A stretch of 64,000 nt of DNA from Hydractinia symbiolongicarpus (GCF_029227915.1 NC_079879.1:32928501-32992500); one strand, 5' to 3'. Shown: positions 1 to 10,697, counted from the stretch's first letter. Translations and numbers: made by a program. Notes: generated by a model not told the origin, from the sequence alone.

Positions 1-1739
1 CGATATTCTTCTGATATTGCTAGGTTGCATCGCTTTTAACAGTGAAAAGATTGACTGTGGGACTTAATTGAACTGATTTTGGTCATTAACCTTATATATG
101 TGATAAATGAGCCTATTGGTCTCCAAGAAATAACATTCTTCTTAATTTGACATGATTGCTGGAACTCAGCGATTACACTGGCCGCTGTGATAGCGCTTTA
201 TTTAAAACTGTAGATAAATAAGTTATTTTTTGCAGTGGGACCAATCCTAGCCGTTAGCCCGCGCTGAAGAAATAGAGACAGTTTGGAAAACTACATTTCA
301 TTGACTTTCTAATAAAATCAGTCGTTTGAGTTACAACGGTTGCGTCACATATTCGTACCAACATGTATTTAGCGATATGTTTCTGATATTACTAGGCTGC
401 ATTGCTTTTAACGGTGAAACGATTGACTGTGGGACTTAATTGAACTGATTTTGGACTTTGACCTTGTTAATGGGATAAATGAGCCAATTCGACTTCAATA
501 TATAACATCCTTCTTAAGTTGACATGATTGCTGTAACTCAGCGATAACACGGGGCGCTGTGACGGTGCTTTATTTAAAAGTGTAGATAAATAAGTCATTT
601 TTTATTGAGGGACCAATCTTAGCCGTTATCTCGCGTTAAAAATGTAGAGAAAGTTTCAAAAACTACATTTCATTGACTTTCTAGCGGGATCAGTCCGTTT
701 CACTTACAACGGTTGCGTCACATAATCGTACAAACATGTACTTAGCGATATGTTTCTGATGTTACTAGGTTGCATCGCTTTTAATGGCGAAACGACTGAC
801 TGTGGGACTTAATTGAACAGATTTTGGACTTTGCCTTATATATGTGTTAAATGAGCCAATTGGACTCTAAGAAATAACATTCTTCTTAATTTGACATGAT
901 TGCTGGAACTCAGCGATTAACTGGCCGCTGTGATAGCGCTTCATTTAAAATTGTAGATGAATAAGTCATTTTCTACTGTTGGACCAATCCTAGCAGTTAT
1001 ATCGCGCTGAAGAAATAGAGACGGTTTCAGAAACTACATTTCTTCAACTTTCTAAAGGTATAAGTCCGTTTGAGCTACAACGGTTGCGTCACATATTCGT
1101 ACCAACATGTGTTTAGCGATATGTTTCTGATATTACTAGGTTCCATCGCTTTTAACAGTGAAAAGATTGACTGTGGGACTTAATTGAACTAATTTTGGAC
1201 ATTAGTCTTATAAATGTGATAAATGAGCCTATTGGTCTCCAAGAAATAACATTCTTCTTAATTTGACATGATTGCTGGAACTCAGCGATTACACTGGCCG
1301 CTGTGATACCGCTTTATTTAAAACTGTAGATAAATAAGTTATTTTTTACTGTGGGACCAATCCTAGCCGTTAGCCCGCGCTGAAGAAATAGAGAGAGTTT
1401 GGAAAACTACATTTCATTGACTTTCTAACGGTATCAGTACGTTTGAGTTACAACGCTTGCGTCACATTTTCGTACCAACTTATATTTAGCGATATGTTTC
1501 TGATATTACTATGTTGCATCGTTTTTAACAGTGAAACGATTGACTGTGTGACTTAATTGAACTGATTTTAGACTTTGAACTTATAAATGTGATAAATGAG
1601 ACAATTGGACCCCAAGAAATAACATTCTTCTTAATTTGACATGATTGCTCGACTTCAGCTTTAACACTGGGCTCTGCGGTAGTGCTTTATTTAAAAGTGT
1701 AGATAAATAGCAGTTTTAACTGTGGCACAAATCCTAACC

Positions 1740-2486
1740 GTTAGCGCGCGCTGAAGAAATAGAGAAAGTTTGGAAAACTACATTTCATTGACTTTCTAAT
1801 GGTATCAGTCCGTTTGAGTTACAACGGTTGCGTCACATATTCGTACCAACCTGTATTTAGCGATATGTTTCTGATAATACTAGGCTGCATTGCTTTTAAC
1901 GGTGAAACGATTGACTGTGGGACTTAATTGAACTGATTTTGGACTTTGACCTTGTTAATGGGATAAATGAGCCAATTCGACTTCAAGATATAACATTCTT
2001 CTTAAGTTGACATGATTGCTGTAACTCAGCGATAACTCTGGCCGCTGTGATAGCGCTTTATTTAAAAGTGTAGATGAATAAGTCATTTTTTCCTGTGGGA
2101 CAAATCCTAGCCGTTAGCGCGCGCTGAAGAAATAGAGAAAGTTTGGAAAACTACATTTCATTGACTTTCTAATGGTATCAGTCCGTTTGAGTTACAACGG
2201 TTGCGTCACATATTCGTACCAACCTGTATTTAGCGATATGTTTCTGATGTTACTAGGCTGCATTGCTTTTAACGGTGAAACGATTGACTGTGGGACTTAA
2301 TTGAACTGATTTTGGACTTTGACCTTGTTAATGGGATAAATGAGCCAATTCGACTTCAAGATATAACATTCTTCTTAAGTTGACATGATTGCTGTAACTC
2401 AGCGATAACTCTGGCCGCTGTGATAGCGCTTTATTTAAAAGTGTAGATGAATAAGTCATTTTTTCCTGTGGGACAAATCCTAGCCG
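1740..2486 (+). repeat. Tandem single-monomer duplication (373 bp)
   Basis: Two adjacent monomers are nearly identical and share rare variants not seen together elsewhere. Both carry 'ccaacctgtatttagcg' (starting near 1847 and 2220, offset 373), followed by 'gctgcattgcttttaacgg', 'gttaatgggataaatgag' and 'ttttttcctgtgggac'. This is a very recent unit duplication, of the kind produced by unequal exchange or replication slippage. It shows that the array is still turning over at single-monomer scale here. Confidence 0.85.
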
Positions 2487-4099
2487 TTAGCGCGCGCTGA
2501 CGAAACAGAATCAGTTTCAAAAGCTACATTTCATTGACTTACTAACGGTGTCAGTCCGTTTCACTTACAGCGGTTGCGTCACCTATTCCTACCAACATGT
2601 ATTTAGCGATATGTTTCTGATATTACTAGGTTGCATCGCTTTTAACAGTGAAAAGATTGACTGTGTGACTTAATTGAACTGATTTTGGACTTTGACCTTA
2701 TATATGTGATAAATGTGCCTATTGGACTCCAAGAAATAACATTCTTCTTAATTTGACATGATTGCTGGAACTCAGCGATTACACTGGCCGCTGTGATAGC
2801 GCTTCATTTAAAATTGTAGATAAATAAGTCATTTTCTACTGTGGGACCAATCCTAGCCGTTAGCGCGCGCTGAAGAAATAGAGACGGTTTCAAAAACTGC
2901 ATTTCTTCAACTTTCTAAAGGTATCAGTGCGTTTGAGCTACAACGGTTGCGTCACATATTCGTACCAATATATATTTAGCGATATGTTTCTGATATTACT
3001 AGGTTGCATCGCTTTTAACAGTTAAACGATTGGCTGTGGGATTTTGTTGAACTGATTTTGCACTTTGACCTTATAAATGTGTTAAATGAGCCAATTGGAC
3101 TCCAAGAAATAGCAATTTTCTTAATTTCACATGATTGCTGGAACTCCGCGATCACACTGGGCGATGTGATAGCGATTTATTTAAAAGTGTAGATGAATAA
3201 GTCATTTTTTTACTGTGGGACAAATCCTAGCCGTTAGCGCGCGCTGATGAAGTAGAATCAGTTTCAAAAACTACATCTCATTGACTTACTGACGGTATCA
3301 GTCCGTTTCACCTACAACGGTTGCGTCACCTATTTGTACCAACATGTATTTAGCGATATTTTTCTGATATTACTAGGTTGCATCGCTTTTAACAGTGAAA
3401 AGATTGACTGTCGGACTTAATTGAACTGATTTTGGACTACAACCCTATATATGTGTTAAATGAGCCAATTGGACTCTAAGAAATAACATTCTTCATAATT
3501 TGCATGATTGCTGGAACTCAGCGATTACACTGGCCGCTGTGATAGCGCTTTATTTAAAACTGTAGATAAATAAGTCATTTTTTACTGTGGGACCAATCCT
3601 AGCCGTTAGCTCGCGCTGAAGAAATAGAGACAGTTTCAAAGACTATATTTCTTTGACTTTCTAACAGTATCAGTCCGTTTAAGTTACAAGGTTTCTTGAC
3701 ATATTTGTACTAAAATGGATTTAGCAATATGTTTCAGATATTACTAGGTTATATCGCTTTTAACAGTGAAAGGATTGACTGTGGTACTTAATTGAACTGA
3801 TTTTCGACTTTGACCTTATTAATGTGATAAATGAGCCAATTCGACTCAAAGAAATACCATTCTTCGTAATTTGACATGATTGCTGTAACTCAGCGATTAC
3901 ACTAGTCGGTGTGATAGCGATTTATTTAAAAGTGTAGATGAATAAGTCATTTTTTACTGCGGGACAAATCCTAGCCGTTAGCGCGCGCTGACGAAGTAGA
4001 ATCAGTTTCAAAAACTACATCTCATTGACTTACTAACGGTATCAGTCCGTTTCACCTACAACGGTCGCGTCACCTATTTGTACCAACATGTATTTAGCG

Positions 4100-5455
4100 A
4101 TATTTTTCTGATATTACTAGGTTGCATCGCTTTTAACAGTGAAAAGATTGACTGTGGGACTTAATTGAACTGATTTTGGACTTCAACCTTATATATGTGT
4201 TAAATGAGCCAATTGGACTCTAAGAAATAACATTCTTCATAATTTGCATGATTGCTGGAACTCAGCGATTACACTGGGCACTGTGACGGTGATTTATTTA
4301 AAAGTGTAGGTAAATAAGTCATTTTTTATTGAGGGACCAATCCAAGCCGTTAGCTTGCGTTGGAAAAATAGAGAAAGTTTCAAAAACTACATTTCATTGA
4401 CTTTCTAACGGGATCAGTCCGTTTCACTTACAACGGTTGCGTCACATATTCGTACCAAAATGTATTTAGTGATATGATTCTGATGTTACTAGGTTGCATC
4501 GCTTTTAATGGTGAAACGACTGACTGTGGGACTTAATTGAACTGATTTTGGACTTTGCCTATATGTGTGTTAAATGAGCCAATTGGACTCTAAGAAATAA
4601 CATTTTTCTTAATTAGACATGATTGCTCGACTTCAGCTTTAACACTGGGCTCTGCGGTAGTGCTTTATTTAAAAGTGTAGATAAATATCAGTTTTAACTG
4701 TGGGACCAATCCTAGCCGTTAGCTTGCGTTGAAAAAATAGAGAAAGTTTCAAAAACTACATTTCATTGACTTTCTAGCGGGATCAGTCCGTTTCACTTAC
4801 AACGGTTGCGTCACATATTCGTACCAAAATGTATTTAGTGATATGATTCTGATGTTACTAGGTTGCATCGCTTTTAACAGTGAAAAGATTGACTGTGGGA
4901 CTTAATTGAACTGATTTTGGACTTCAACCTTATATATGTGTTAAATGAGCCAATTGGACTCTAAGAAATAACATTCTTCATAATTTGCATGATTGCTGGA
5001 ACTCAGCGATTACACTGGGCACTGTGACGGTGATTTATTTAAAAGTGTAGGTAAATAAGTCATTTTTTATTGAGGGACCAATCCTAGCCGTTAGCTTGCG
5101 TTGAAAAAATAGAGAAAGTTTCAAAAACTACATTTCATTGACTTTCTAGCGGGATCAGTCCGTTTCACTTACAACGGTTGCGTCACATATTCGTACCAAA
5201 ATGTATTTAGTGATATGATTCTGATGTTACTATGTTGCATCGCTTTTAATGGTGAAACGACTGACTGTGGGACTTAATTGAACTGATTTTGGACTTTGCC
5301 TATATGTGTGTTAAATGAGCCAATTGGACTCTAAGAAATAACATTTTTCTTAATTAGACATGATTGCTCGACTTCAGCTTTAACACTGGGCTCTGCGGTA
5401 GTGCTTTATTTAAAAGTGTAGATAAATATCAGTTTTAACTGTGGGACCAATCCTT
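4100..5455 (+). repeat. Two-monomer higher-order repeat (about 741 bp), copy set 1
   Basis: The private variant 'gggcactgtgacggtgatt' occurs at 4276 and 5017 (offset 741). The partner monomer with 'gcctatatgtgtgttaaatg' and 'cttaattagacatgattgc' recurs with a similar spacing (about 4557 and 5297). The dimer is slightly shorter than two full monomers because one monomer lacks about 4 bp ('gataaatatcag'). The second copy is complete to about 5450, where the phase passes into other variants. Confidence 0.8.
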
Positions 5456-5782
5456 GCCGTTAGCGCGCGCTGAAGAAATAGAGAAACTTTGGAAAACTAC
5501 ATTTCATTGACTTTTCAATGGTATCAGTTCGTTTGAATTACAACGGTTGCGTCACATATTCGTACTAACATGTGTTTAGCGATATGTTTCTGATAATATT
5601 AGGTTCCATCGCTTTTAACAGTGAAACGATTGACTATGGGACTTAATTGAACTGATTTTAGACTTTGAACTTATAAAGGTGATAAATGAGACAATTGGAT
5701 CCCCAGAACAAACATTCTTCTTAATTTGACATGATTGCTCGAACTCAGCGATTACACTGGGCGCTGTGACGGTGCTTTATTT

Positions 5783-6901
5783 AAAAATATAGATAGATAA
5801 GTCATTTTTTATTGAGGGACCAATCCTAGCCGTTAGCTCGCGTTGAAAAAATAGAGAAAGTTTCAAAAACTACATTTCATTGACTTTCTAGCGGGATCAG
5901 TCCGTTTCACTTACAACGGTTGCGTCACATATTCGTACTAAAATGGATTTAGCAATATGTTTCAGATATTACTAGGTTATATCGCTTTTAACAGTGAAAC
6001 GATTGACTGTGGTACTTAATTGAACTGATTTTGGACTTTGACCTTATTAATGTGATAAATGAGCCAATTCGACTCAAAGAAATACCATTCTTCGTAATTT
6101 GACATGATTGCTGTAACTCAGCGATTACACTAGTCGGTGTGATAGCGATTTATTTAAAAGTGTAGATGAATAAGTCATTTTTTACTGTGGGACAAATCCT
6201 GGCCGTTAGCGCGCGCTGACGAAGTAGAATCAGTTTTAAAAACTACATCTCATTGACTTACTAACGGTATCAGTCCGTTTCACTTACAACGGTTGCTTCA
6301 CCTATTCGTACCAACATATAATTAGCGATATTTTTCTGATATTACTAGGTTCCATCGCTTTTAACAGTGAAACGATTGACTGTGTGACTTAATTGAACTG
6401 ATTTTAGACTTCAAACTTATAAATGTAATAAATGAGACATTTGGACCCCAAGAAATAACATTCTTCTTAATTTGACATGATTGCTCGACTTCAGCTATTA
6501 CACTGGGCTCTACGGTAGTGCTTTATTTAAAAGTGTAGATAAATAAGTCAGTTTTAACTGTGGGACCAATCCTAGCCGTTAGCGCGCTCTGAAGAAATAG
6601 AGAAAGCTTCGAAAACTACATTTCATTGACTTTCTAACGGTATCAGTCCGTTTGAGTTACAACGGTTGCGTCACATATTCGTACCAACATGTATTTAGCG
6701 ATATGTTTCTGATGTTACTAGGTTGCATCGCTTTTAACGGTGGAACGATTGACTATGGGACTTAATTGAACTGATTTTAGACTTTGAACTTATAAAGGTG
6801 ATAAATGAGACAATTGGATCCCCAGAACAAACATTCTTCTTAATTTGACATGATTGCTCGAACTCAGCGATTACACTGGGCGCTGTGACGGTGCTTTATT
6901 T
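5783..6901 (+). repeat. Three-monomer HOR unit X, copy 1 (1119 bp)
   Basis: The unit starts at the variant 'aaaaatatagatagataag' (5783) and ends where the same variant recurs at 6902, exactly 1119 bp or three monomers. Distinctive internal variants are 'cgtactaaaatggatttag', 'cactagtcggtgtgatag' and 'ccaacatataattagcg'. An almost identical copy lies at 11572-12690, on the far side of the inserted island. By eye the only differences I noted are single bases, for example 'cagttttaaaaac' here against 'cagtttcaaaaac' there. Confidence 0.8.
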
Positions 6902-8390
6902 AAAAATATAGATAGATAAGTCATTTTTTATTGAGGGACCAATCCTAGCCGTTAGCTCGCGTTGAAAAAATAGAGAAAGTTTCAAAAACTACATTTCATT
7001 GACTTTCTAGCGGGATCAGTCCGTTTCACTTACAACGGTTGCGTCACATATTCGTACTAAAATGGATTTAGCAATATGTTTCAGATATTACTAGGTTATA
7101 TCGCTTTTAACAGTGAAACGATTGACTGTGGTACTTAATTGAACTGATTTTGGACTTTGACCTTATTAATGTGATAAATGAGCCAATTCGACTCAAAGAA
7201 ATACCATTCTTCGTAATTTGACATGATTGCTGTAACTCAGCGATTACACTAGTCGGTGTGATAGCGATTTATTTAAAAGTGTAGATGAATAAGTCATTTT
7301 TTACTGTGGGACAAATCCTGGCCGTTAGCGCGCGCTGACGAAGTAGAATCAGTTTCAAAAACTACATCTCATTGACTTACTAACGGTATCAGTCCGTTTC
7401 ACCTACAACGGTCGCGTCACCTATTTGTACCAACATGTATTTAGCGATATTTTTCTGATATTACTAGGTTGCATCGCTTTTAATAGTGAAAAGATTGACT
7501 GTGGGACTTAATTGAACTGATTTTGGACTTCAACCCTATATATGTGTTAAATGAGCCAATTGGACTCTAAGAAATAACATTCTTCATAATTTGCATGATT
7601 GCTGGAACTCAGCGATTACACTGGGCACTGTGACGGTGCTTTATTTAAAAGTGTAGGTAAATAAGTCATTTTTTATTGAGGGACCAATCCTAGCCGTTAG
7701 CTTGCGTTGAAAAATTAGAGAAAGTTTCAAAAACTATATTTCATTGACTTTCTAGCGGGATCAGTCCGTTTCACTTACAACGGTTGCGTCACATATTCGT
7801 ACCAAAATGTATTTAGCGATATGATTCTGATGTTACTAGGTTGCATCGCTTTTAATGGTGAAACGACTGACTGTGGGACTTAATTGAACTGATTTTGGAC
7901 TTTGCCTATATATGTGTTAAATGAGCCAATTGGACTCTAAGAAATAACATTTTTCTTAATTAGACATGATTGCTCGACTTCAGCTTTAACACTGGGCTCT
8001 GCGGTAGTGCTTTATTTAAAAGTGTAGATAAATATCAGTTTTAACTGTGGGACCAATCCTTGCCGTTAGCGCGCGCTGAAGAAATAGAGAAAGCTTCGAA
8101 AACTACATTTCATTGACTTTCTAACGGTATCAGTCCGTTTGAGTTACAACGGTTGCGTCACATATTCGTACCAACATGTATTTAGCGATATGTTTCTGAT
8201 GTTACTAGGTTGCATCGCTTTTAACGGTGGAACGATTGACTATGGGACTTAATTGAACTGATTTTAGACTTTGAACTTATAAAGGTGATAAATGAGACAA
8301 TTGGATCCCCAGAACAAACATTCTTCTTAATTTGACATGATTGCTCGAACTCAGCGATTACACTGGGCGCTGTGACGGTGCTTTATTTAA
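6902..8390 (+). repeat. Four-monomer HOR unit Y, interrupted at its end by the island
   Basis: This unit begins with the same 'aaaaatatagatagataag' variant as unit X and shares X's first variants. It then diverges with 'cctacaacggtcgcgtcacc' and 'cttcaaccctatatatgtg'. It runs four monomers (about 1488 bp) to the position where the next 'aaaaatatag' variant would start, which is where the island begins. A related unit starts at 12691. Before the insertion the local order was therefore X-Y-X-Y', with the island at the Y/X junction. Confidence 0.75.
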
Positions 8391-8407
8391 TCAATATAGA
8401 AAGAGTT

Positions 8408-8415
8408 GCGGAGAG
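8408..8415 (+). repeat. Left 8-bp inverted repeat of the island (GCGGAGAG)
   Basis: GCGGAGAG is matched by its exact reverse complement CTCTCCGC at 11564-11571, which abuts the resuming satellite. Similarity does not extend inward beyond 8 bp (left continues gttgcc, right reverse complement continues aagcgg). It is short enough to be chance, but its position exactly at the right boundary and close to the left one makes it worth noting. Confidence 0.45.
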
Positions 8416-8640
8416 GTTGCCAAGGCAAAGGCATTAAGCACGGCAAGGAAAGGGCAAAGGCAGGCAAGGAAACATGAAGAGGAATCAGGAAGGCAGGGGT
8501 GGGTAAGGCATGGTAGGCACAGGCATGGGAGGCACAGGCAAGGACATAGTAGGCAGGCACCAAAAAAGGCATAGGAATGGTAGGCAAAGAAAGGCACGGT
8601 CAGTGCTGGCAAGGAAATGGAACGGCAAGGCAGGGGTGCA
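8416..8640 (+). repeat. GGCA-rich purine tract (degenerate minisatellite)
   Basis: About 230 bp are dominated by G and A on the plus strand, built from variants of GGCA, GGCAAGG, GGCATGG and GGCACAGG. The strand is strongly asymmetric and GC-rich relative to everything around it. Open frames across it would encode only low-complexity Arg/His/Gly-rich peptides on plus and Cys/Leu/Pro-rich on minus, with no start context or domain, so it is not a gene. Several G runs ('ggcaggggtggg') could fold into weak quadruplex structures. Confidence 0.75.
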
Positions 8641-9111
8641 TGACTTTAATAGAAAATATCCACCTCACAACTCAAAGATTGTGTATACTCAATATATCTA
8701 AGATAAGTATCATATTAGTCCAGGAGTATAGAAAGCATTGAGGTGCAAATATTTCAAATTCAATATCTCAAAAAAAGTCTCAAATTTATCTCAGGTCAAT
8801 ATACAGTGAATCATGTTAGCAGAATTATGTGCCATAACAAGTATTTAAACAATCGGTCATAACGCCATATGATTTTTTGATAAATCTGAGATTAACTTGA
8901 TTCCAATGACAACAACATTAAAAAGTCAAGATATGGAAATAATCAGAGAAGTCCACGAGAAAGGCAAAAAAAATTTAAAAAACGCCTTTTTTAGTTTCTT
9001 GTGGCTACTGGGTATGTCAACACAAAACTTTTTACCATAAAGTGATAGATGTATTACAAAAAACAAAGCACTTTTGGGCTCTATAAATGAAAGTGATAAA
9101 TGTATGCAACT
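8641..9111. other. AT-rich non-coding stretch, no recognised element
   Basis: This is unique-looking AT-rich DNA with stop codons in all frames. It is bracketed by a 14-bp direct repeat, ACAACTCAAAGATT, at 8667-8680 and 9127-9140, the second copy lying just past the poly-C run. That pattern resembles a target duplication around an insert of about 446 bp, but no body could be assigned to a known family. Confidence 0.5.
8667..8680 (+). repeat. 14-bp direct repeat, left copy
   Basis: ACAACTCAAAGATT here is identical to 9127-9140. A 14-bp exact match within 460 bp is unlikely by chance, so it could be a target-site duplication or a trace of a local duplication. Confidence 0.55.
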
Positions 9112-9123
9112 CCCCCCCCCCCC
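9112..9123 (+). repeat. Poly-C run (12 C)
   Basis: Twelve consecutive C residues lie just before the right copy of the 14-bp direct repeat. It could be a simple-sequence tail of a retroposed fragment or an independent homopolymer expansion. The exact length may be affected by sequencing error. Confidence 0.7.
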
Positions 9124-9126
9124 TCT

Positions 9127-9140
9127 ACAACTCAAAGATT
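9127..9140 (+). repeat. 14-bp direct repeat, right copy
   Basis: An exact copy of 8667-8680 (ACAACTCAAAGATT), separated from it by 446 bp that end in the poly-C run. Confidence 0.55.
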
Positions 9141-9194
9141 ACCTATTATATGAAAGCCTGGTTGTTGTAGGTGCAAGATAATTATGTTTTTCCT

Positions 9195-9263
9195 AGCCCT
9201 GTCCAGGATTCGAACCTGGATTTCTCATTTGCATGAGTGTCATAGCCATTAGACCAGCAGGGC
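9195..9263 (-). pseudogene. tRNA-like sequence, degenerate anticodon loop
   Basis: Read on the minus strand, this has a near-complete cloverleaf. The acceptor GCCCTGC pairs with ACAGGGC (6 of 7). Then come T8 and G9, a D arm with GTC/GAC stem around TAATGGCTAT, and a perfect 5-bp T stem, CCAGG/CCTGG, around the loop TTCGAAT. Box A-like (TGGTCTAATGG) and box B (GGTTCGAATCC) pol III promoter motifs are intact. The anticodon arm is broken: CTCAT pairs with ATGAG but the loop between them is only GCAA, four bases, so no anticodon can be read in a normal 7-base loop. At 69 bases it is a few shorter than a normal tRNA. It is a tRNA pseudogene or the head of a tRNA-derived SINE. What follows its 3' end on the minus strand (9194 down to about 9110) is not a recognised SINE body. 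Confidence 0.75.
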
Positions 9264-9267
9264 ATAA

Positions 9268-9282
9268 ATATATATATATATA
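9268..9282. repeat. (AT)n microsatellite
   Basis: About 15 bp of alternating A and T immediately upstream of the minus-strand tRNA-like sequence. Confidence 0.8.
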
Positions 9283-9737
9283 CAAAACTTTACAGGTGAA
9301 CATTATATACACTTAGGAATTTACAGCACACAGCCTATTAATTAACCTTTTGAGAAATGCTGGTTTAGCCACAAGTATCTGTGTTACCTGGCGTAAAACG
9401 CTTGGTGGAACAGTTAATACAAATTGAAAACTGTACCACACATTCATGTGGAGCGCCTTAGTACAGATGTGCAGTATATCGTAAATTGAGTGAAACACAC
9501 AACATTTAAGGTGTTTCGGGTGTAATTATATTTATCCTTTAGCTTGAATAAAAACACAATTTACATATTGTGCCATGTCATAGCGTAAACAGTCAGCAAA
9601 CCTTTTTTTTCACAAAATGTTCCCGGTGAAACTTAAAATATATATGTACTTTGATCTGTGGTGCGCCATTAGTATAGGTAAACAAACCCTTTCAAAAAAC
9701 AGGTAATAGCTTGTCGTTAACACTAGGCTGAGTGATT
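9283..9737. other. AT-rich decayed repeat DNA, no gene
   Basis: No credible reading frame. Fragments echo the better-preserved duplicated module downstream. 'ttagtacagatgtgcagt' near 9458 resembles 'ttagtacagatatactgt' near 9735, and 'aaacagtcagcaaacc' near 9588 resembles 'aaacagacagtaaacacc' near 9828 and 'aaacagacagttaacaacc' near 10313. This suggests that an older, more diverged copy of the same module lies here. Confidence 0.4.
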
Positions 9738-9965
9738 AGTACAGATATACTGTGGCGCACACATATGTTTCGACATAATACCCCTTTCCGAAAAACTATC
9801 CTAACTTCGGTTCAAATAAACAGACAGTAAACACCCTGTTGTTATCCTACACAGCTAAAACAATCATTCAGCAATTTTATTTTGCGGAAAAGTTTTTGTA
9901 ACATTTAAAAATAAAAACACAGTTTAAAACCCGTTTTTACACTCCTAAAGCCTAATGAATATTTT
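9738..9965 (+). repeat. AT-rich module, direct repeat copy 1
   Basis: The stretch from 'acatatgtttcgacataat' (9761) to about 9965 aligns with 10255 to about 10458 at an offset of about 494 bp. Shared islands include 'actatcctaacttc', 'gttatcctac' / 'cttatcctac', 'cagctaaaacaat' and 'gtaacatttaaaaataaaa'. I estimate about 80 percent identity with small indels. There is no reading frame, and the nature of the module is unknown. Confidence 0.7.
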
Positions 9966-9980
9966 AATTTTTAAAATATT
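9958..9980. repeat. Perfect AT hairpin, 10-bp stem
   Basis: AATATTTTAA (9958-9967) is the exact reverse complement of TTAAAATATT (9971-9980), separated by three T. It sits at the downstream end of module copy 1 and could mark an element end or a palindromic breakpoint. In such AT-rich DNA, chance is also possible. Confidence 0.55.
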
Positions 9981-10236
9981 TTTGCTAGTCATCAGAAAGC
10001 AAACGTGTTTTTCAAATTTCACGGGGTTGAAGGATCGATCACGGCATTATCGGATGATAGTACATGTCAGATCCGGCTTATTTGTCCACAAATAAATGTA
10101 TTTTTTTCTTGTCATACCCCCCGAACGGTCCGCGACAGATAGCACTACGATAATAAAAGTTTGAAATAACCAATATGTTGACGATAATAAGGATATAAGA
10201 ACGTTGAACGTGTTTTTTTCACGGAGTTGGCGGATC
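9981..10236. other. Spacer between the two AT-rich modules
   Basis: Contains 'aacgtgtttttcaaatttc' then 'acggggttgaaggatc' (10002-10036). This is echoed at 10206-10236 by 'aacgtgtttttttcacgg' and 'agttggcggatc', a second small direct repeat about 204 bp apart. The minus strand has an open frame of about 69 codons from 10256 down, but it spans the low-complexity repeats and shows no domain. No gene is called. Confidence 0.45.
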
Positions 10237-10458
10237 ATACGCATACTGTTTCGCACATACGTTTCGGCACAATCCCATTTCTAAAAAACTATCCTAACTT
10301 CAGTTCAAACAAACAGACAGTTAACAACCTGTTCTTATCCTACGCAGCTAAAACAATTTTATATACTTTGTGGAAAATTTTGTAACATTTAAAAATAAAA
10401 ATACAGTTTATAACCTGTTTTTACCTTCTCTAAGCAAAAAAACCCCGCAATATTTAAT
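10237..10458 (+). repeat. AT-rich module, direct repeat copy 2
   Basis: Second copy of the module at 9738-9965 (see that entry), starting with 'acatacgtttcggcacaat' at 10255. It differs from copy 1 mainly by substitutions and a short internal rearrangement around 'acaattttatatactttgtgg'. The 494-bp offset suggests local tandem duplication that included the spacer. Confidence 0.7.
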
Positions 10459-10540
10459 GGAAAAAGTTTCTGTTAAAGATTAAAAATTAAACACGGGACT
10501 ATGATTGAGTGTATTATCTCACTCACTGTGTAGTATATGT

Positions 10541-10604
10541 AGAGCTATAGCTAGCTATAGCCAGAAAATCTATTTCTTTGTAGCTAGCTAGTTTTATACT
10601 AGCC
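10541..10604. repeat. TAGC-type microsatellite patch 1
   Basis: Imperfect runs of TAGC/CTAG tetranucleotides, self-complementary, including 'agctatagctagctatag' and 'tagctagctag'. A second patch lies at 10956-11053, so the SINE insertion zone is bracketed by this repeat type. Confidence 0.7.
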
Positions 10605-10613
10605 ATTATGATA

Positions 10614-10688
10614 TCTGTTGTGGCTCAGCGGTAAAGCTGCGGTTTCGTAATTGATACATCATGGGTTCAAACCCCATTGACGTCATAC
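10614..10688 (+). pseudogene. tRNA-like sequence upstream of the SINE
   Basis: Box A TGGCTCAGCGG (10621-10631) and a box B-like GGTTCAAACCC are both good pol III internal promoter matches at normal spacing. The T arm is perfect, ATGGG/CCCAT around TTCAAAC. The D stem has 3 of 4 pairs. The acceptor stem is poor (TCTGTTG against TGACGTC) and the anticodon arm does not pair, so it is not a functional tRNA. It lies about 10 bp upstream of the SINE head, so the two could form a dimeric tRNA head. The TATTG direct repeat around the SINE argues instead that this is an older, separate tRNA relic. Confidence 0.65.
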
Positions 10689-10697
10689 TTATTGTGG

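Larger units (their letters stand above)
1..8390 (+). repeat. 372-bp satellite array, subfamily A, left part
   Basis: About 22.5 head-to-tail copies of a 371-373 bp monomer, all in one orientation. The phase can be followed by the motif 'gatatgtttctgatatt' or 'gatatttttctgatatt', which recurs near 372, 746, 1116, 1489, 1858, 2232, 2606, 2979, 3351, 3723 and so on to 8189. Subfamily A is marked by 'gctttatttaaaagtgtag' and by 'gggaccaatcctag' or 'gggacaaatcctag'. Copies differ from each other by a few to perhaps 15 percent by eye, mostly substitutions plus 1-5 bp indels (for example 'gataaatatcag' where others have 'gataaataagtcag'). The window opens inside a monomer, so the array continues to the left. 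There is no coding potential. The family was not recognised by name. A centromeric or pericentromeric role is plausible for an array of this kind but is inference only. Confidence 0.97.

Noticed and set aside
8341-8701. Short open frames on both strands across the GGCA-rich tract (61-77 codons)
   Set aside because: They start in satellite or low-complexity DNA, encode repetitive Arg/His/Gly or Cys/Leu/Pro strings and have no domain; they arise because the purine-rich tract lacks stops.
8926-9498. Minus-strand open frames of 61-69 codons at 8926-9135 and 9313-9498
   Set aside because: One runs through the poly-C tract and the other lies in AT-rich decayed repeats; no motif, no splice-linked exons, length expected by chance.
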